Assembly: GCA_947476405.1 (NCBI GenBank)
Contig: CANJQG010000012.1
Span: forward strand, 1-42,584
Length of the DNA: 42,584 nt
Reading direction: 5' to 3'
Source: Thiotrichales bacterium
GTDB lineage: Bacteria; Pseudomonadota; Gammaproteobacteria; Francisellales; CACEW01
The notes under the pieces are model-generated. The model made no database searches. It worked only from the letters and a program-made list of their open reading frames with translations, and had not been told where the DNA came from. This document shows, one piece after another, positions 13,923 to 22,186 of this stretch. Each line of letters opens with the position of its first letter. Within the stretch, counting starts at the first letter, position 1. A program made the translations under genes and the position numbers.

Positions 13923-14951
13923 TTATAAAGTGGCTTCTTTAGGTGCATGGCCTGAAATCCCGGCATTAGCTGCTGGTCTTCTAAAAGAATCTACCGTAAC
14001 AAACTGAGCTGCAGTCGTTTCAACCATAGGCACACTCGTAGTCCTCGCTGCCTCTGCCTGTCTCTGTCTGACTATTTGACAAAATCCGTCTACTTTTGAT
14101 CGCAACACTGTGATTTCAGATTTATCAGCCGTTTGCTCTAGTCTTAATTGCAATAATTCTTCGTGTAATCTAACGGTAAGCTTTTCTCCTCTGAGTTGCA
14201 CTGCTTCAAGTGCTGCTATCCGCGAGTCTCTCTCTGTGATTCCCGCATCCCGCTCCTGTATTATTTGCATTAATTGATTAAGTTGTCGGGCATATTCTGC
14301 TTGATCTGCTATCTGCTTAGCCCTAATTGCATTCTCTGCTGCTTGTGCCCTATTAATTTCTTCTTTGTGAGTAGCAAAACGCGCTATTTCTGCCCTGCAT
14401 TTGTCTGCAAAATTTCTATAGCCCCCTCTGATATCATATTCGTGTAAAGACTCTGCAAGAGCGAGAAAAGTATGCCCTTCATCAGATCTAATCGTTGTGC
14501 TGGCACCCGCCCAAATCAATTCTTTCGCTGCTTTAAAAGAGCCAGTAGACGCTGCAAAATGCAGCGCCGTCCAGCCTGTTTGATTATGTGCAAGTGGAGC
14601 TAGGGTATCATTGCCAGCAAAGGCAACAATGCTGGAGCCACCGGTCCAAACGCCTGCACCAATAAGTCCGGGGATTAAGGCTACGCCACCTGTTCCTATA
14701 ACACAAACAACGCCTAATGCCCCTAAAGCAATTCCAGCCCAACCTATCCCTTTTTTTGCAGTCAATGCTACTTTGACTGGTGTGGGGCCACACGACCTTG
14801 AGTCAACATATTGCTCATCTACTTCGGGTGCGCCCCTTGTCGGCTCTCCTGCAGCTTTAGCTTTTTCACCTCTCTGTTTAATGCCCTGGAGTATTCTTCC
14901 CAACTCCGGACATGCGTTATCTTCTGCTGCTTGAAATATTGTTCTTGGCAT
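13923..14951 (-). CDS. Ankyrin-repeat and coiled-coil protein, effector-like
   Basis: 342 residues with AAAAGGAG 8 or so bases before the ATG. Layout: a charged N-terminus (1-62); a glycine-rich hydrophobic stretch with two possible membrane segments (about 68-112); one clear ankyrin repeat (about 124-157, HNQTGWTALHFAASTGSFKAAKELI); then a long coiled coil rich in Ala, Glu and Gln (about 190-290). Ankyrin plus coiled coil plus membrane hairpin is a common build for secreted effectors of Legionella- and Coxiella-like bacteria. No signal peptide. It follows the 1022-residue gene by 33 bases on the same strand, so the two are likely co-transcribed. The effector role is inferred from architecture only. 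Confidence 0.75.
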   Translation of the reverse strand: MPRTIFQAAEDNACPELGRILQGIKQRGEKAKAAGEPTRGAPEVDEQYVDSRSCGPTPVKVALTAKKGIGWAGIALGALGVVCVIGTGGVALIPGLIGAGVWTGGSSIVAFAGNDTLAPLAHNQTGWTALHFAASTGSFKAAKELIWAGASTTIRSDEGHTFLALAESLHEYDIRGGYRNFADKCRAEIARFATHKEEINRAQAAENAIRAKQIADQAEYARQLNQLMQIIQERDAGITERDSRIAALEAVQLRGEKLTVRLHEELLQLRLEQTADKSEITVLRSKVDGFCQIVRQRQAEAARTTSVPMVETTAAQFVTVDSFRRPAANAGISGHAPKEATL

Positions 14952-14984
14952 ACCATTCTCCTTTTGTGATTAAAAAGTTGTCAG

Positions 14985-17900
14985 CTAATACGATGGTGCT
15001 TGATGAATGTCTTCGCTTTGTAGGTGGCCTTTCATCCACAATGAGAGGTCCTGCAACAGTGCTTGACTGGTTGAAGATTCAGAACTCAGTAACCCCATCG
15101 CTGCTTGATTCATGTTATCTTCACTGCCTGCTTCTCTTGGATCAACTCTCACTGCTGGTGTAGATATAGACTGCAGGCTCGCCTCTATCACATCGCATAA
15201 TTGTTCTCTACGTCTTTGTCTATCCCAAAACGAATCATCAAGGGGTGGCACACTTTTTATCGTAGCAATCTCTTGTTGACGTGATTGCATATGGTGCCTA
15301 TACGTTGTATCTGAGGCGGCAAGATCCATTTGTTCTTTTATAAGGTGTTTGCTATTGGCTGCTTCAAAATAGGCCTCTCCGTGCATCAATACGGTGCTGT
15401 AGCCATCCTTCGGATGGCAACAAACAACGATAGGATCCTCTAACAGATCAGTATCGTTAATAGGGCCTGCTGGATAGATCACATGATGTGCTTCATCTAT
15501 TATGACGATGGCTCTGTGCAGTGCTCTTTCCAAGGTGATGCATGCATTTTTTTCCCTTATGGCACTTGCTTTTATCAACTCTTTTAAAGCTTCCACATCT
15601 TCATTCGTATAAAAAGAAATTGCCTTCAATAGGCTGTCCTCCTCTTCTTTGGGAGGGGAAATCGTCAAATCACCTGACTGGTGCTTGATTAGAAGCCATG
15701 TTTCAAAAAATAATTGTTTTCTGTTTTCTGGAAGAGCAGATTCCAAATCAATATAAATACCCCTTGCAAGTAAAATATTACCAAGTCTTCTCAGGCGTGA
15801 AATTTCTGGCAGTGAAACAATCACTTGTCCTGCGTGATAAGCAAATATAAGAGGGGCAATAATCTCACTCAAACAGCGTTTGCCAATACTCAGTAACGTT
15901 GATGCAGAGCTTGTTTCTGTGGATAAAAAACGGATTAAAATGCTCAGCATTGTACCGCCATGCACAACGGCATATCGATTAATCGAGCTACCATTTAAAT
16001 TCTCGAAAAAATGACCTAAAAACAATCTAACAGGATTGGTTGAGACAATCTCAGGTGCCGCTTTGTTGGGCGCATCAAGTAACCACGGAGTCAATAACGG
16101 TACACGAGATGCGAGACTGAGCAATGGCATCAAGCCCACGCCTGATAACAAACTACAGGTAGCACTTGCTAGCGCATACATATCCAATACGGCAGTCGCG
16201 CCCTGAGTCACCTTTTTTAATCCGCTGAAAATCTTATTTTCACCAAATATCTTAATTAACAATTCAATTGCGAGTTGCATTCCTGCAAAAGAAATCCGTG
16301 CTGTAAGATAATCTGGTTGATGCTCTGCAAAAAATCCCGGTGAGGCATCGGATGCTTCCGCCATCACAGGCAGCCTTTCTGTGAGCAAATGCTCCCCTAA
16401 CATCAATCCATGCGTGATGGCTTGTCTTGTCGATTGTATAAGGTCTGCGCCACTTTTTTGTTTTTCTTTACTCAACAGCCTGGGCACAGCAACATCGAAA
16501 ATAAGATCCGCGATTAGCTGTGCAGATTTTACTCCAAGAATATGGTCTTGAGTGCGCGCAACTTCGCGCTGGCGGTGTTGTTTTAATTCCTCTGCATCCT
16601 CTTCCACTTTTTGAGTCTCTTCTAGTCGAGATGACTCGGTCTCTGTGGCAGTTGCATGAGCTTCAGTAGTTTCTTGAGGGGCTTCTGAGGCCATATCGGC
16701 TGCACCCTCTGTACTTGTAGGTATATCTTCGTGAGGTAACATGATTAATGCACAATCATACGTGCGGGATGAAAGTTCAGGGCATTTTTTTATGAGCGAG
16801 GCAACAGCTTTTTCAGCACCTTCCTGAATTGCCGCTTTATTTCTTTCATCACTTAAGCCTTTCCCTCCCCATGGAGTCGGCAGCCCTGATACTGGAAGCT
16901 CAAATTTTACTTCCCTCGATTTTGTTCCTGTTTTATCATGTCGAACAACCATCTTAATGTCTGTAATGAATGCTCTCCCCCAGAGCCCTCCTGTTGGCTG
17001 AATCAGCAGTGTACATGCCTCTCCATTAATTACAGTTTTTACAGAACCAAGTGTGGATTCGCCAGCATATTTTCCAAGCCATCTGTTGCCAAGATCTGAG
17101 ATAATATTATCCATATCAGTAAATCTAAATCCTACGTCCACAGGGCCAAATTTATTTCCTGTTACTTGGACGCCTGCTTGAAAACCATCTGAAGTCACTT
17201 TGATATGGGGAGAGACTTTTATTTCTTCCTTTGAAGTGCTCTCTTTTGGTGGGTGATACATTGAGTGAACCATGGGGTGCTTATGATCACCTGTATCAAC
17301 TGGTTCTGAATCATGTTGTGGTGGGGGTGCCACAGATGAATCAGATGTTGAGTCCTGCGGTAATAAGGCCATTAAAGTATCTGTTGTAGATGGCGACGAC
17401 TCGCTCATTCGTGGCGTATCTGAGGGCACTGTGGGAAGTTTAGCAATGTCGCGTCTAAGTTTTTCTATTACTAATGGAATGACGGGGCCAAGAAGCCCCT
17501 CTAATGGATACTCTTTTAATTCTTTATTTAGCTTTCCCAGCGTTTCTTTGGGATGCTGTAATGCTCCTTTGGCTCCTGCAATCATTCTATCTGGGGCTGC
17601 CAATCCTTCTATAAAACGTTGTTCTTCAAACCGTTCGGATGCATCTTGCGGTTCAAATTTATCTATTCCTTCAAATCGAGCAAGGTATTCTGGACGTAAC
17701 TCAGCTACGGAATTGGCAGCTTGACTCACTTTAAGCGCTACCTGAACCGGAATTGGTTGTGCGCCCAGAGCAAGATCTACTCCGATATCAACTCCAGCCT
17801 CCCAGGGACTGCTTCCTTGATCGATATGTTTTGCAATGCCAAAGAGTAGTGTTGGAACGGCGCTAATACCATTGCCAAAAGCTTCTACTTCCGGCCCGCC

Positions 17901-18053
17901 AGATTTAATGATTTCACCGCCCCAAGTAAATGCTATTCCTGCACCCTCTTGCAGGCCCTTAACCAGTGGGTCGTCAAACGCTGAAAAATGTTCTGTGGAT
18001 GTTATCCCTGCTGGCTCTTGATGTTCTTCTGATGAATTAATAGATTCCAGCAT
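14985..18053 (-). CDS. Large multi-region protein, effector-like
   Basis: 1022 residues with AAGGA 9 bases upstream of the ATG. N-terminus (1-200): glycine-rich and partly hydrophobic. About 212-290: disordered, rich in Ser, Thr and Pro. About 290-450: a folded beta-rich region. About 460-520: acidic and Glu/Thr-rich, followed by Glu/Gln-rich helix. About 560-780: hydrophobic helices, some possibly membrane-spanning. About 850-880: RAIVIIDEAHHVIY, which looks like a DEAH box, but I see no Walker A or helicase motifs, so it is not a helicase. No family recognised. Size, disorder and position beside the ankyrin protein suggest a host-directed protein, but this is inference. Confidence 0.75.
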   Translation of the reverse strand: MLESINSSEEHQEPAGITSTEHFSAFDDPLVKGLQEGAGIAFTWGGEIIKSGGPEVEAFGNGISAVPTLLFGIAKHIDQGSSPWEAGVDIGVDLALGAQPIPVQVALKVSQAANSVAELRPEYLARFEGIDKFEPQDASERFEEQRFIEGLAAPDRMIAGAKGALQHPKETLGKLNKELKEYPLEGLLGPVIPLVIEKLRRDIAKLPTVPSDTPRMSESSPSTTDTLMALLPQDSTSDSSVAPPPQHDSEPVDTGDHKHPMVHSMYHPPKESTSKEEIKVSPHIKVTSDGFQAGVQVTGNKFGPVDVGFRFTDMDNIISDLGNRWLGKYAGESTLGSVKTVINGEACTLLIQPTGGLWGRAFITDIKMVVRHDKTGTKSREVKFELPVSGLPTPWGGKGLSDERNKAAIQEGAEKAVASLIKKCPELSSRTYDCALIMLPHEDIPTSTEGAADMASEAPQETTEAHATATETESSRLEETQKVEEDAEELKQHRQREVARTQDHILGVKSAQLIADLIFDVAVPRLLSKEKQKSGADLIQSTRQAITHGLMLGEHLLTERLPVMAEASDASPGFFAEHQPDYLTARISFAGMQLAIELLIKIFGENKIFSGLKKVTQGATAVLDMYALASATCSLLSGVGLMPLLSLASRVPLLTPWLLDAPNKAAPEIVSTNPVRLFLGHFFENLNGSSINRYAVVHGGTMLSILIRFLSTETSSASTLLSIGKRCLSEIIAPLIFAYHAGQVIVSLPEISRLRRLGNILLARGIYIDLESALPENRKQLFFETWLLIKHQSGDLTISPPKEEEDSLLKAISFYTNEDVEALKELIKASAIREKNACITLERALHRAIVIIDEAHHVIYPAGPINDTDLLEDPIVVCCHPKDGYSTVLMHGEAYFEAANSKHLIKEQMDLAASDTTYRHHMQSRQQEIATIKSVPPLDDSFWDRQRRREQLCDVIEASLQSISTPAVRVDPREAGSEDNMNQAAMGLLSSESSTSQALLQDLSLWMKGHLQSEDIHQAPSY

Positions 18054-18136
18054 AGCAGATGATCCTTGATTTAAGTATTTTAATGTGTTGTTATGCTGCG
18101 CTCAAAGATTAAAAATGTCAATTGAGTGTATGGGGC

Positions 18137-18254
18137 CAAATTCAGTGCTATTTATTTTCTGAAAAACACGGTAAAACATAAAAAATTCGCTGGCATGGCT
18201 TTCTGACCCATTTTTGCGAGGCGCAAATTGAAAGAAACATTGGTGGTTGAAGCT
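18137..18254 (-). pseudogene. Remnant of the 423-residue protein family
   Basis: Read on the minus strand, this DNA gives NHQCFFQFAPRKNGSESHAS followed by FFMFYRVF and then KINSTEF. This is close to a segment of the intact gene at 20871-22142 (NHQCFFQFAPRENGSESHAN, FFTFYRVF, KINSTEF), with about 20 residues deleted between FYRVF and KINSTEF. Nothing else of the gene remains, so it is a decayed third copy of the family. Confidence 0.8.
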
Positions 18255-18332
18255 CACAGCCAGGCTTGTTTTCTCACGACAAGATATTTTCAGATTTCAT
18301 TTTCATTTAAAATTTGTATGCAAAATGGCATA

Positions 18333-18439
18333 AAATGTCGATTTGGTGTAATGAGATCTTGTAAATTATTTATCACCAAATCGACATTTGCACTTCTGGT
18401 GATAAAAGTGTAAGCTACTATTCATTACACCAAACAGAC
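18333..18439. repeat. Perfect 16-bp inverted repeat plus third related arm
   Basis: AAATGTCGATTTGGTG at 18333-18348 is repeated inverted as CACCAAATCGACATTT at 18374-18389. A third arm at 18423-18439 (CATTACACCAAACAGAC) is the inverted match of GTCGATTTGGTGTAATG at 18337-18353, with 2 differences in 17. The third arm ends 9 bases before the ATPase start, so the set may be operators for a regulator or a hairpin-forming switch. Confidence 0.6.
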
Positions 18440-18448
18440 AAATTGAGC

Positions 18449-19882
18449 ATGGCAAATAATTTTGTGGGTCGAAAAAGAGAGCTGGAACAGTTGAATTTAC
18501 TGCTACAGAAGCAAACAGCCAGCTTGGTGGTGGTGACGGGTAGGCGCCGTATTGGCAAGAGTCGTTTGATTCAAGAATTTGGTGGCTCACATCAAGTTTA
18601 TACCTTTTCAGGGCTCCCGCCGACACCGCAAACAACGATGAAAGAGCAGCTTCGTGAGTTTGGTTGGCAATTGGGGAAGGCGCTGGGTGAGCCTGCATTT
18701 AAGGATGATGACTGGAACGATCTCTTTTTGCGTTTGGCCAATCGTACGCGAACACGGCGCGTGATCATCTTTTTAGATGAAATTTCTTGGATGGGTTCAA
18801 AGGACCCGCAGTTTCTGGGTAAGTTAAAAAATGCATGGGATTTGGAGTTTAAAAAAAACACGCAGCTTATTCTGGTTTTATGCGGTTCTGTCTCAAGTTG
18901 GATTGAAAAAAATATTCTGAGTAGCACGGGTTTTGTGGGGCGCGTTTCACTGACTTTAAAATTAGGTGAGTTGCCGCTGGTTGATTGTAATTCATTTTGG
19001 GGGCGGCAAAGTCAAAAAATTTCGGCCTATGAAAAGCTCAAAATCCTTGCGGTTACTGGGGGTATCCCAAAATATCTGGAGGAAATCCAGCCGTCTTTGT
19101 CAGCAGAAGAGAATATCAAAAATCTGTGCTTTAGTCCTGGCGGGTTCCTATTCAACGAGTTTGATCATATTTTTACAGATATTTTTGCCAAGCGTAGCGA
19201 AATGTACACGCGAATTTTGGAAGCTATTATCAAGGGGCATCATGAAATCAATCGTATCTGTGATGCGCTGAAGATAGAAAAAAGTGGTGCGTTCAGCGGA
19301 TACTTGGATGATCTGATTCAGTCAGGATTTTTGAAGCGTGACTTTACTTGGAGCCCAGCCAGCCAGAAAGCTTCTAAGTTGAGCCATTACCGCGTTTCGG
19401 ACAATTACGTCAACTTTTATCTCAAATATATTGTCCCTCTCAAAGAAAAAATTGAGCGTGGGCATTTTGATCAGCAAAGCTTATTGAGCTTGCCTGGGTG
19501 GGAGGCCATCATGGGCTTGCAATTTGAAAACCTGGTTTTAAGCAATCGCGCAGCTATTTTTCCCCTGTTAAATCTTCGTCCTGATGACATTATTTACGAC
19601 AATCCGTTTTTCCAAAATAAAACAGTACGGCAAGAAGCCTGTCAAATAGACTATCTGATTCAAACCCGTATGGACAGCGTTTATGCTTGCGAGGTCAAGT
19701 TTTCTAAACATCCAATTGGGGTAAAAATTATCGGTGAAATGGAAGAGAAACTAAAGCGCCTCAGGCTTCCTCGTTATACCTCTCGACGTCCTGTGTTGAT
19801 TCATGTAAATGGTGTGAGCGACGAGCTTCTGGAGAGTCAGTATTTCTCACAGATTATAGATTTTAGTCAATTATTACTCTGA
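18449..19882 (+). CDS. AAA ATPase with C-terminal DUF234/nuclease-like domain
   Basis: 477 residues from the ATG at 18449; no clear Shine-Dalgarno sequence is seen, and a TTG at 18443 is in frame. The N-terminus has FVGRKRELEQL, Walker A as GRRRIGKS (31-38), and Walker B with D110-E111 in IIFLDEISWM. A winged-helix region follows (about 250-320). The C-terminal DUF234-type domain contains CQIDYLI...VYACEVKFSK, which matches the D...ExK of PD-(D/E)XK nucleases. This is a large family of unknown role found in archaea and bacteria, often within mobile or defence islands. The inverted repeats directly upstream suggest its own control. Confidence 0.88.
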   Translation: MANNFVGRKRELEQLNLLLQKQTASLVVVTGRRRIGKSRLIQEFGGSHQVYTFSGLPPTPQTTMKEQLREFGWQLGKALGEPAFKDDDWNDLFLRLANRTRTRRVIIFLDEISWMGSKDPQFLGKLKNAWDLEFKKNTQLILVLCGSVSSWIEKNILSSTGFVGRVSLTLKLGELPLVDCNSFWGRQSQKISAYEKLKILAVTGGIPKYLEEIQPSLSAEENIKNLCFSPGGFLFNEFDHIFTDIFAKRSEMYTRILEAIIKGHHEINRICDALKIEKSGAFSGYLDDLIQSGFLKRDFTWSPASQKASKLSHYRVSDNYVNFYLKYIVPLKEKIERGHFDQQSLLSLPGWEAIMGLQFENLVLSNRAAIFPLLNLRPDDIIYDNPFFQNKTVRQEACQIDYLIQTRMDSVYACEVKFSKHPIGVKIIGEMEEKLKRLRLPRYTSRRPVLIHVNGVSDELLESQYFSQIIDFSQLLL

Positions 19883-19903
19883 GGTTGTTTGGGTTTAAAA
19901 TAC

Positions 19904-20026
19904 CTATTCTTTACTTAAATCAACACCTGTATAGGCCTTTATTTTTTCAATGCTGATGCCGTCCTGTAGCATTTTATGAGCTATAGTTAAAATTTCCTTC
20001 TTGATAAGTTGTTTTATTAAGTTCAT
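19904..20026 (-). pseudogene. Possible C-terminal fragment of an Rpn-type nuclease/transposase
   Basis: A 40-codon frame on the minus strand (ATG at 20026, stop TAG at 19906-19904) encodes AHKMLQDGISIEKIKAYTGVD near its end. This resembles the C-terminal helix pair of Rpn-family recombination-promoting nucleases (A..LL..G.DI..I...TGL). An in-frame stop lies just upstream, and the nearest AGGAG is about 15 bases away, so it is more likely a leftover than a functional small gene. Confidence 0.4.
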
Positions 20027-20160
20027 GATGACTCAGTCCGCTCCTAGCCCGTAGGGTTATTATAGCACAGCTTTGGTGGGGCCTGTGACATATCTGCAAA
20101 ACAGCTTGTATCGGTAAGAAAAACAAATTATAATCAGAAAAAAAATGAGGTGCACACAAA

Positions 20161-20580
20161 ATGATTGCCAAAAGTTTCAAAAAAATTGCACGGAATTTAT
20201 TTGCCATTCTCATCATAATAGCAATTTTTTGGATACCCTGGAAATGCTTAACCCTTAATGCAATTGCTCCAGATCCAGCAGTTGGGCAACATCCTGGCTT
20301 TAATTATGATTCAGAGATCGGAGCATTATCTTTTAATCAATCAAAAAGCACTTTTTTTTGCTACCCGATTTCGTCCTCAGCAGATTGGTTTGTCAAAATG
20401 CTGCCTCAAGAGACATTTCCTTTAAGCTCATTAACTTCCAATAAGACAATAACCAAAAATTTTCTTATTCCGACACTTGGATTTTACGTAGTATGGCAAG
20501 GGTCTACGGCGATTCATCACTGTATTCCAACCTCTAAGGACGCAATATGGTCTTTAACCCAGCAGAAATTTGCTAGTTAA
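20161..20580 (+). CDS. Hypothetical membrane-anchored or secreted protein
   Basis: 139 residues with GAGGTG 8 bases before the ATG. One hydrophobic segment at about 13-30 (LFAILIIIAIFWIPW) follows a Lys/Arg-rich start, so it is either an uncleaved signal anchor or a signal peptide. The rest is soluble, with three cysteines and several Trp residues. No family recognised. It stands alone between the ATPase gene and a minus-strand small gene. Confidence 0.6.
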   Translation: MIAKSFKKIARNLFAILIIIAIFWIPWKCLTLNAIAPDPAVGQHPGFNYDSEIGALSFNQSKSTFFCYPISSSADWFVKMLPQETFPLSSLTSNKTITKNFLIPTLGFYVVWQGSTAIHHCIPTSKDAIWSLTQQKFAS

Positions 20581-20639
20581 AGTAGTCAGTATTGATCTAT
20601 TGACTGCACTCTTGAGGCAGAGTCAAGGAGGTCGCTTTT

Positions 20640-20786
20640 TTATTTTTTAATTAAGTGTGCTTTTTCTAAATCATTTTGATTAAGCTTACCCTTAAGTTTT
20701 TTAAGGGTCTCATGCGATCTCTCAACCAATTCTTTGAGTCTGTTGCTTATTGCTTCTAATGATTTATCTTCTTTATCGTTTTTCAT
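20640..20786 (-). CDS. Small charged helical protein, 48 residues
   Basis: Minus-strand ATG at 20786 with AGGAG 7 bases upstream; stop TAA at 20642-20640. The sequence (start MKNDKEDKSLEAISNRLKEL) is Lys/Glu-rich with a heptad-like pattern of Leu, so it is probably one long helix or a coiled coil. No family recognised. The good ribosome binding site supports a real gene. Confidence 0.55.
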   Translation of the reverse strand: MKNDKEDKSLEAISNRLKELVERSHETLKKLKGKLNQNDLEKAHLIKK

Positions 20787-20870
20787 AACATGCTCCTGTT
20801 GTTTATTTACGTTATTAATCTTACCATTTTTTTGTCATAAAGTCCAGGTATTCATTAGTTATCCATTTGA

Positions 20871-22142
20871 TTAAGGATGTGAATCAATTTTTGGTGGTGG
20901 TATTTTTTTGATTTGTACACACCCATAAAAAAAATGACTTTTAGCTGGAAATTGTAAGCCATGCTCCTGTGCTTCAGCAAACACCCTATCCTGTAAAGGA
21001 ATTTCAGTAGTAGGCTTAAAGCCTCTATATCCCTCGCTTTTAGGGTGGTAAAAGTTGAACTCAGTGCTGTTTATTTTTTGGTAAATAAGGTTGTCCGTAT
21101 GCAGATAGTCTTTGGTTTGGATAAGATGAAGCAGCTTTACAAAAACGCGGTAAAATGTAAAAAATGCATTGGCATGACTTTCTGACCCATTCTCTCGTGG
21201 TGCAAATTGAAAAAAACACTGGTGGTTCAAAGCAAAATATATAGCCTGTCTGAGGTGATCTGTATCCCGCAAATAACCAGGCCCCATGATAGTAGGCATA
21301 TAATTTTTTAGATTGTAATGTTCAGTAAATGCGTTTTGGATGAGTTTGACCGGCATGACGCTTTCATCGGTCAGAGCAATGAATCCTGGAGTGACATTGA
21401 GCATCATCATGATGAGCTGCGTCATTTCTGATAATTGACTTATGGTTAATTTGAGGTCTCTTTCAGCCTGAAGAATCCCTGTCATCAGGTAAAAAATATG
21501 GCTTTCCGAAATACGTCCGTGATGGCGGAGTTCTTCCTGGAGCAGATAATGATAAAATTGGTCCCAGGCAGGATCGTCTTTGTGTTGCAGCCAGCACTCA
21601 TCAAATACCAAAATCTCGCTTTGCCATTGATCTTCGACTTTTGCACTATTAGCGATGAGATTGAATGTATGGCGTTGATCATCCAGCAGCAATGGGTGTT
21701 CAACCTTAAACCCAAAGTGATCTTGAATTTTTTTGTGCTTATCATAGTCGGAAATTTTGGCAGGCAAGAAAACATTTTGGCCGCCGGAAGAGAGTTTCCA
21801 CAAGGAGTTTTGCCAGTCAGGAGCGTGAGGCGCCATATTGCCAATGCCCATTTCACCCGCCTTAATCAGGCGGAACATCATTAAGTGTGTGGCATATTCA
21901 AAGAAGACTTCGCAGCTTTTGTCAAGCACCAAAAAGGTGGGGAAGCTACCACCTCGAGCACCTTCTGCAATAATCGCACCATAGTTATATTTTTCAAGGG
22001 TTAAAGGCAAAGTATCTGGGCTGAGATCATCAATGATTTTGGTAAGAATCGGATTTACTTTTTTAACTCTGTTTCTGATATTTTTCCAAAAAACGGTTCG
22101 TTGTTCGGTGGCAGCCGTAGGGCTGGAAATGATGGGGTCCAA
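20871..22142 (-). CDS. Hypothetical protein, paralogous family member A
   Basis: 423 residues, soluble, no signal peptide. It shares its order of blocks with the gene at 22187-23419: a central run of the type (T/A)DE...P(V/I)K(L/M)IQ(N/D)AF(T/M)E(H/Q)Y, then PGY, then a C-terminal K(S)HF...GC. A decayed third copy lies at 18137-18254. I do not know the family or its function. The start at 22142 has AGGA only 12 or so bases upstream. It directly follows its paralogue (44 bases between them), so the two form an operon from a tandem duplication. Confidence 0.75.
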   Translation of the reverse strand: MDPIISSPTAATEQRTVFWKNIRNRVKKVNPILTKIIDDLSPDTLPLTLEKYNYGAIIAEGARGGSFPTFLVLDKSCEVFFEYATHLMMFRLIKAGEMGIGNMAPHAPDWQNSLWKLSSGGQNVFLPAKISDYDKHKKIQDHFGFKVEHPLLLDDQRHTFNLIANSAKVEDQWQSEILVFDECWLQHKDDPAWDQFYHYLLQEELRHHGRISESHIFYLMTGILQAERDLKLTISQLSEMTQLIMMMLNVTPGFIALTDESVMPVKLIQNAFTEHYNLKNYMPTIMGPGYLRDTDHLRQAIYFALNHQCFFQFAPRENGSESHANAFFTFYRVFVKLLHLIQTKDYLHTDNLIYQKINSTEFNFYHPKSEGYRGFKPTTEIPLQDRVFAEAQEHGLQFPAKSHFFYGCVQIKKIPPPKIDSHP

Positions 22143-22186
22143 TTTGCGAATCCTTTTGTTTTTATTGTTGTTGAGGGAAGGTTAGT

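Noticed and set aside
14611..14934. 107-codon plus-strand frame inside the ankyrin gene
   Set aside because: Shadow of the minus-strand gene; no start signal and proline-rich nonsense-like composition.
17431..18021. Plus-strand frames inside the 1022-residue gene
   Set aside because: Shadows of the longer, well-started minus-strand gene.
14985..18053. Calling the 1022-residue protein a DEAH helicase
   Set aside because: Only one box resembles the motif; Walker A and all other helicase motifs are missing.
19974..20216. 80-codon minus-strand frame
   Set aside because: It overlaps the start of the plus-strand gene at 20161 and has no ribosome binding site; the 40-codon frame at 19904-20026 is the only reading here with family resemblance.
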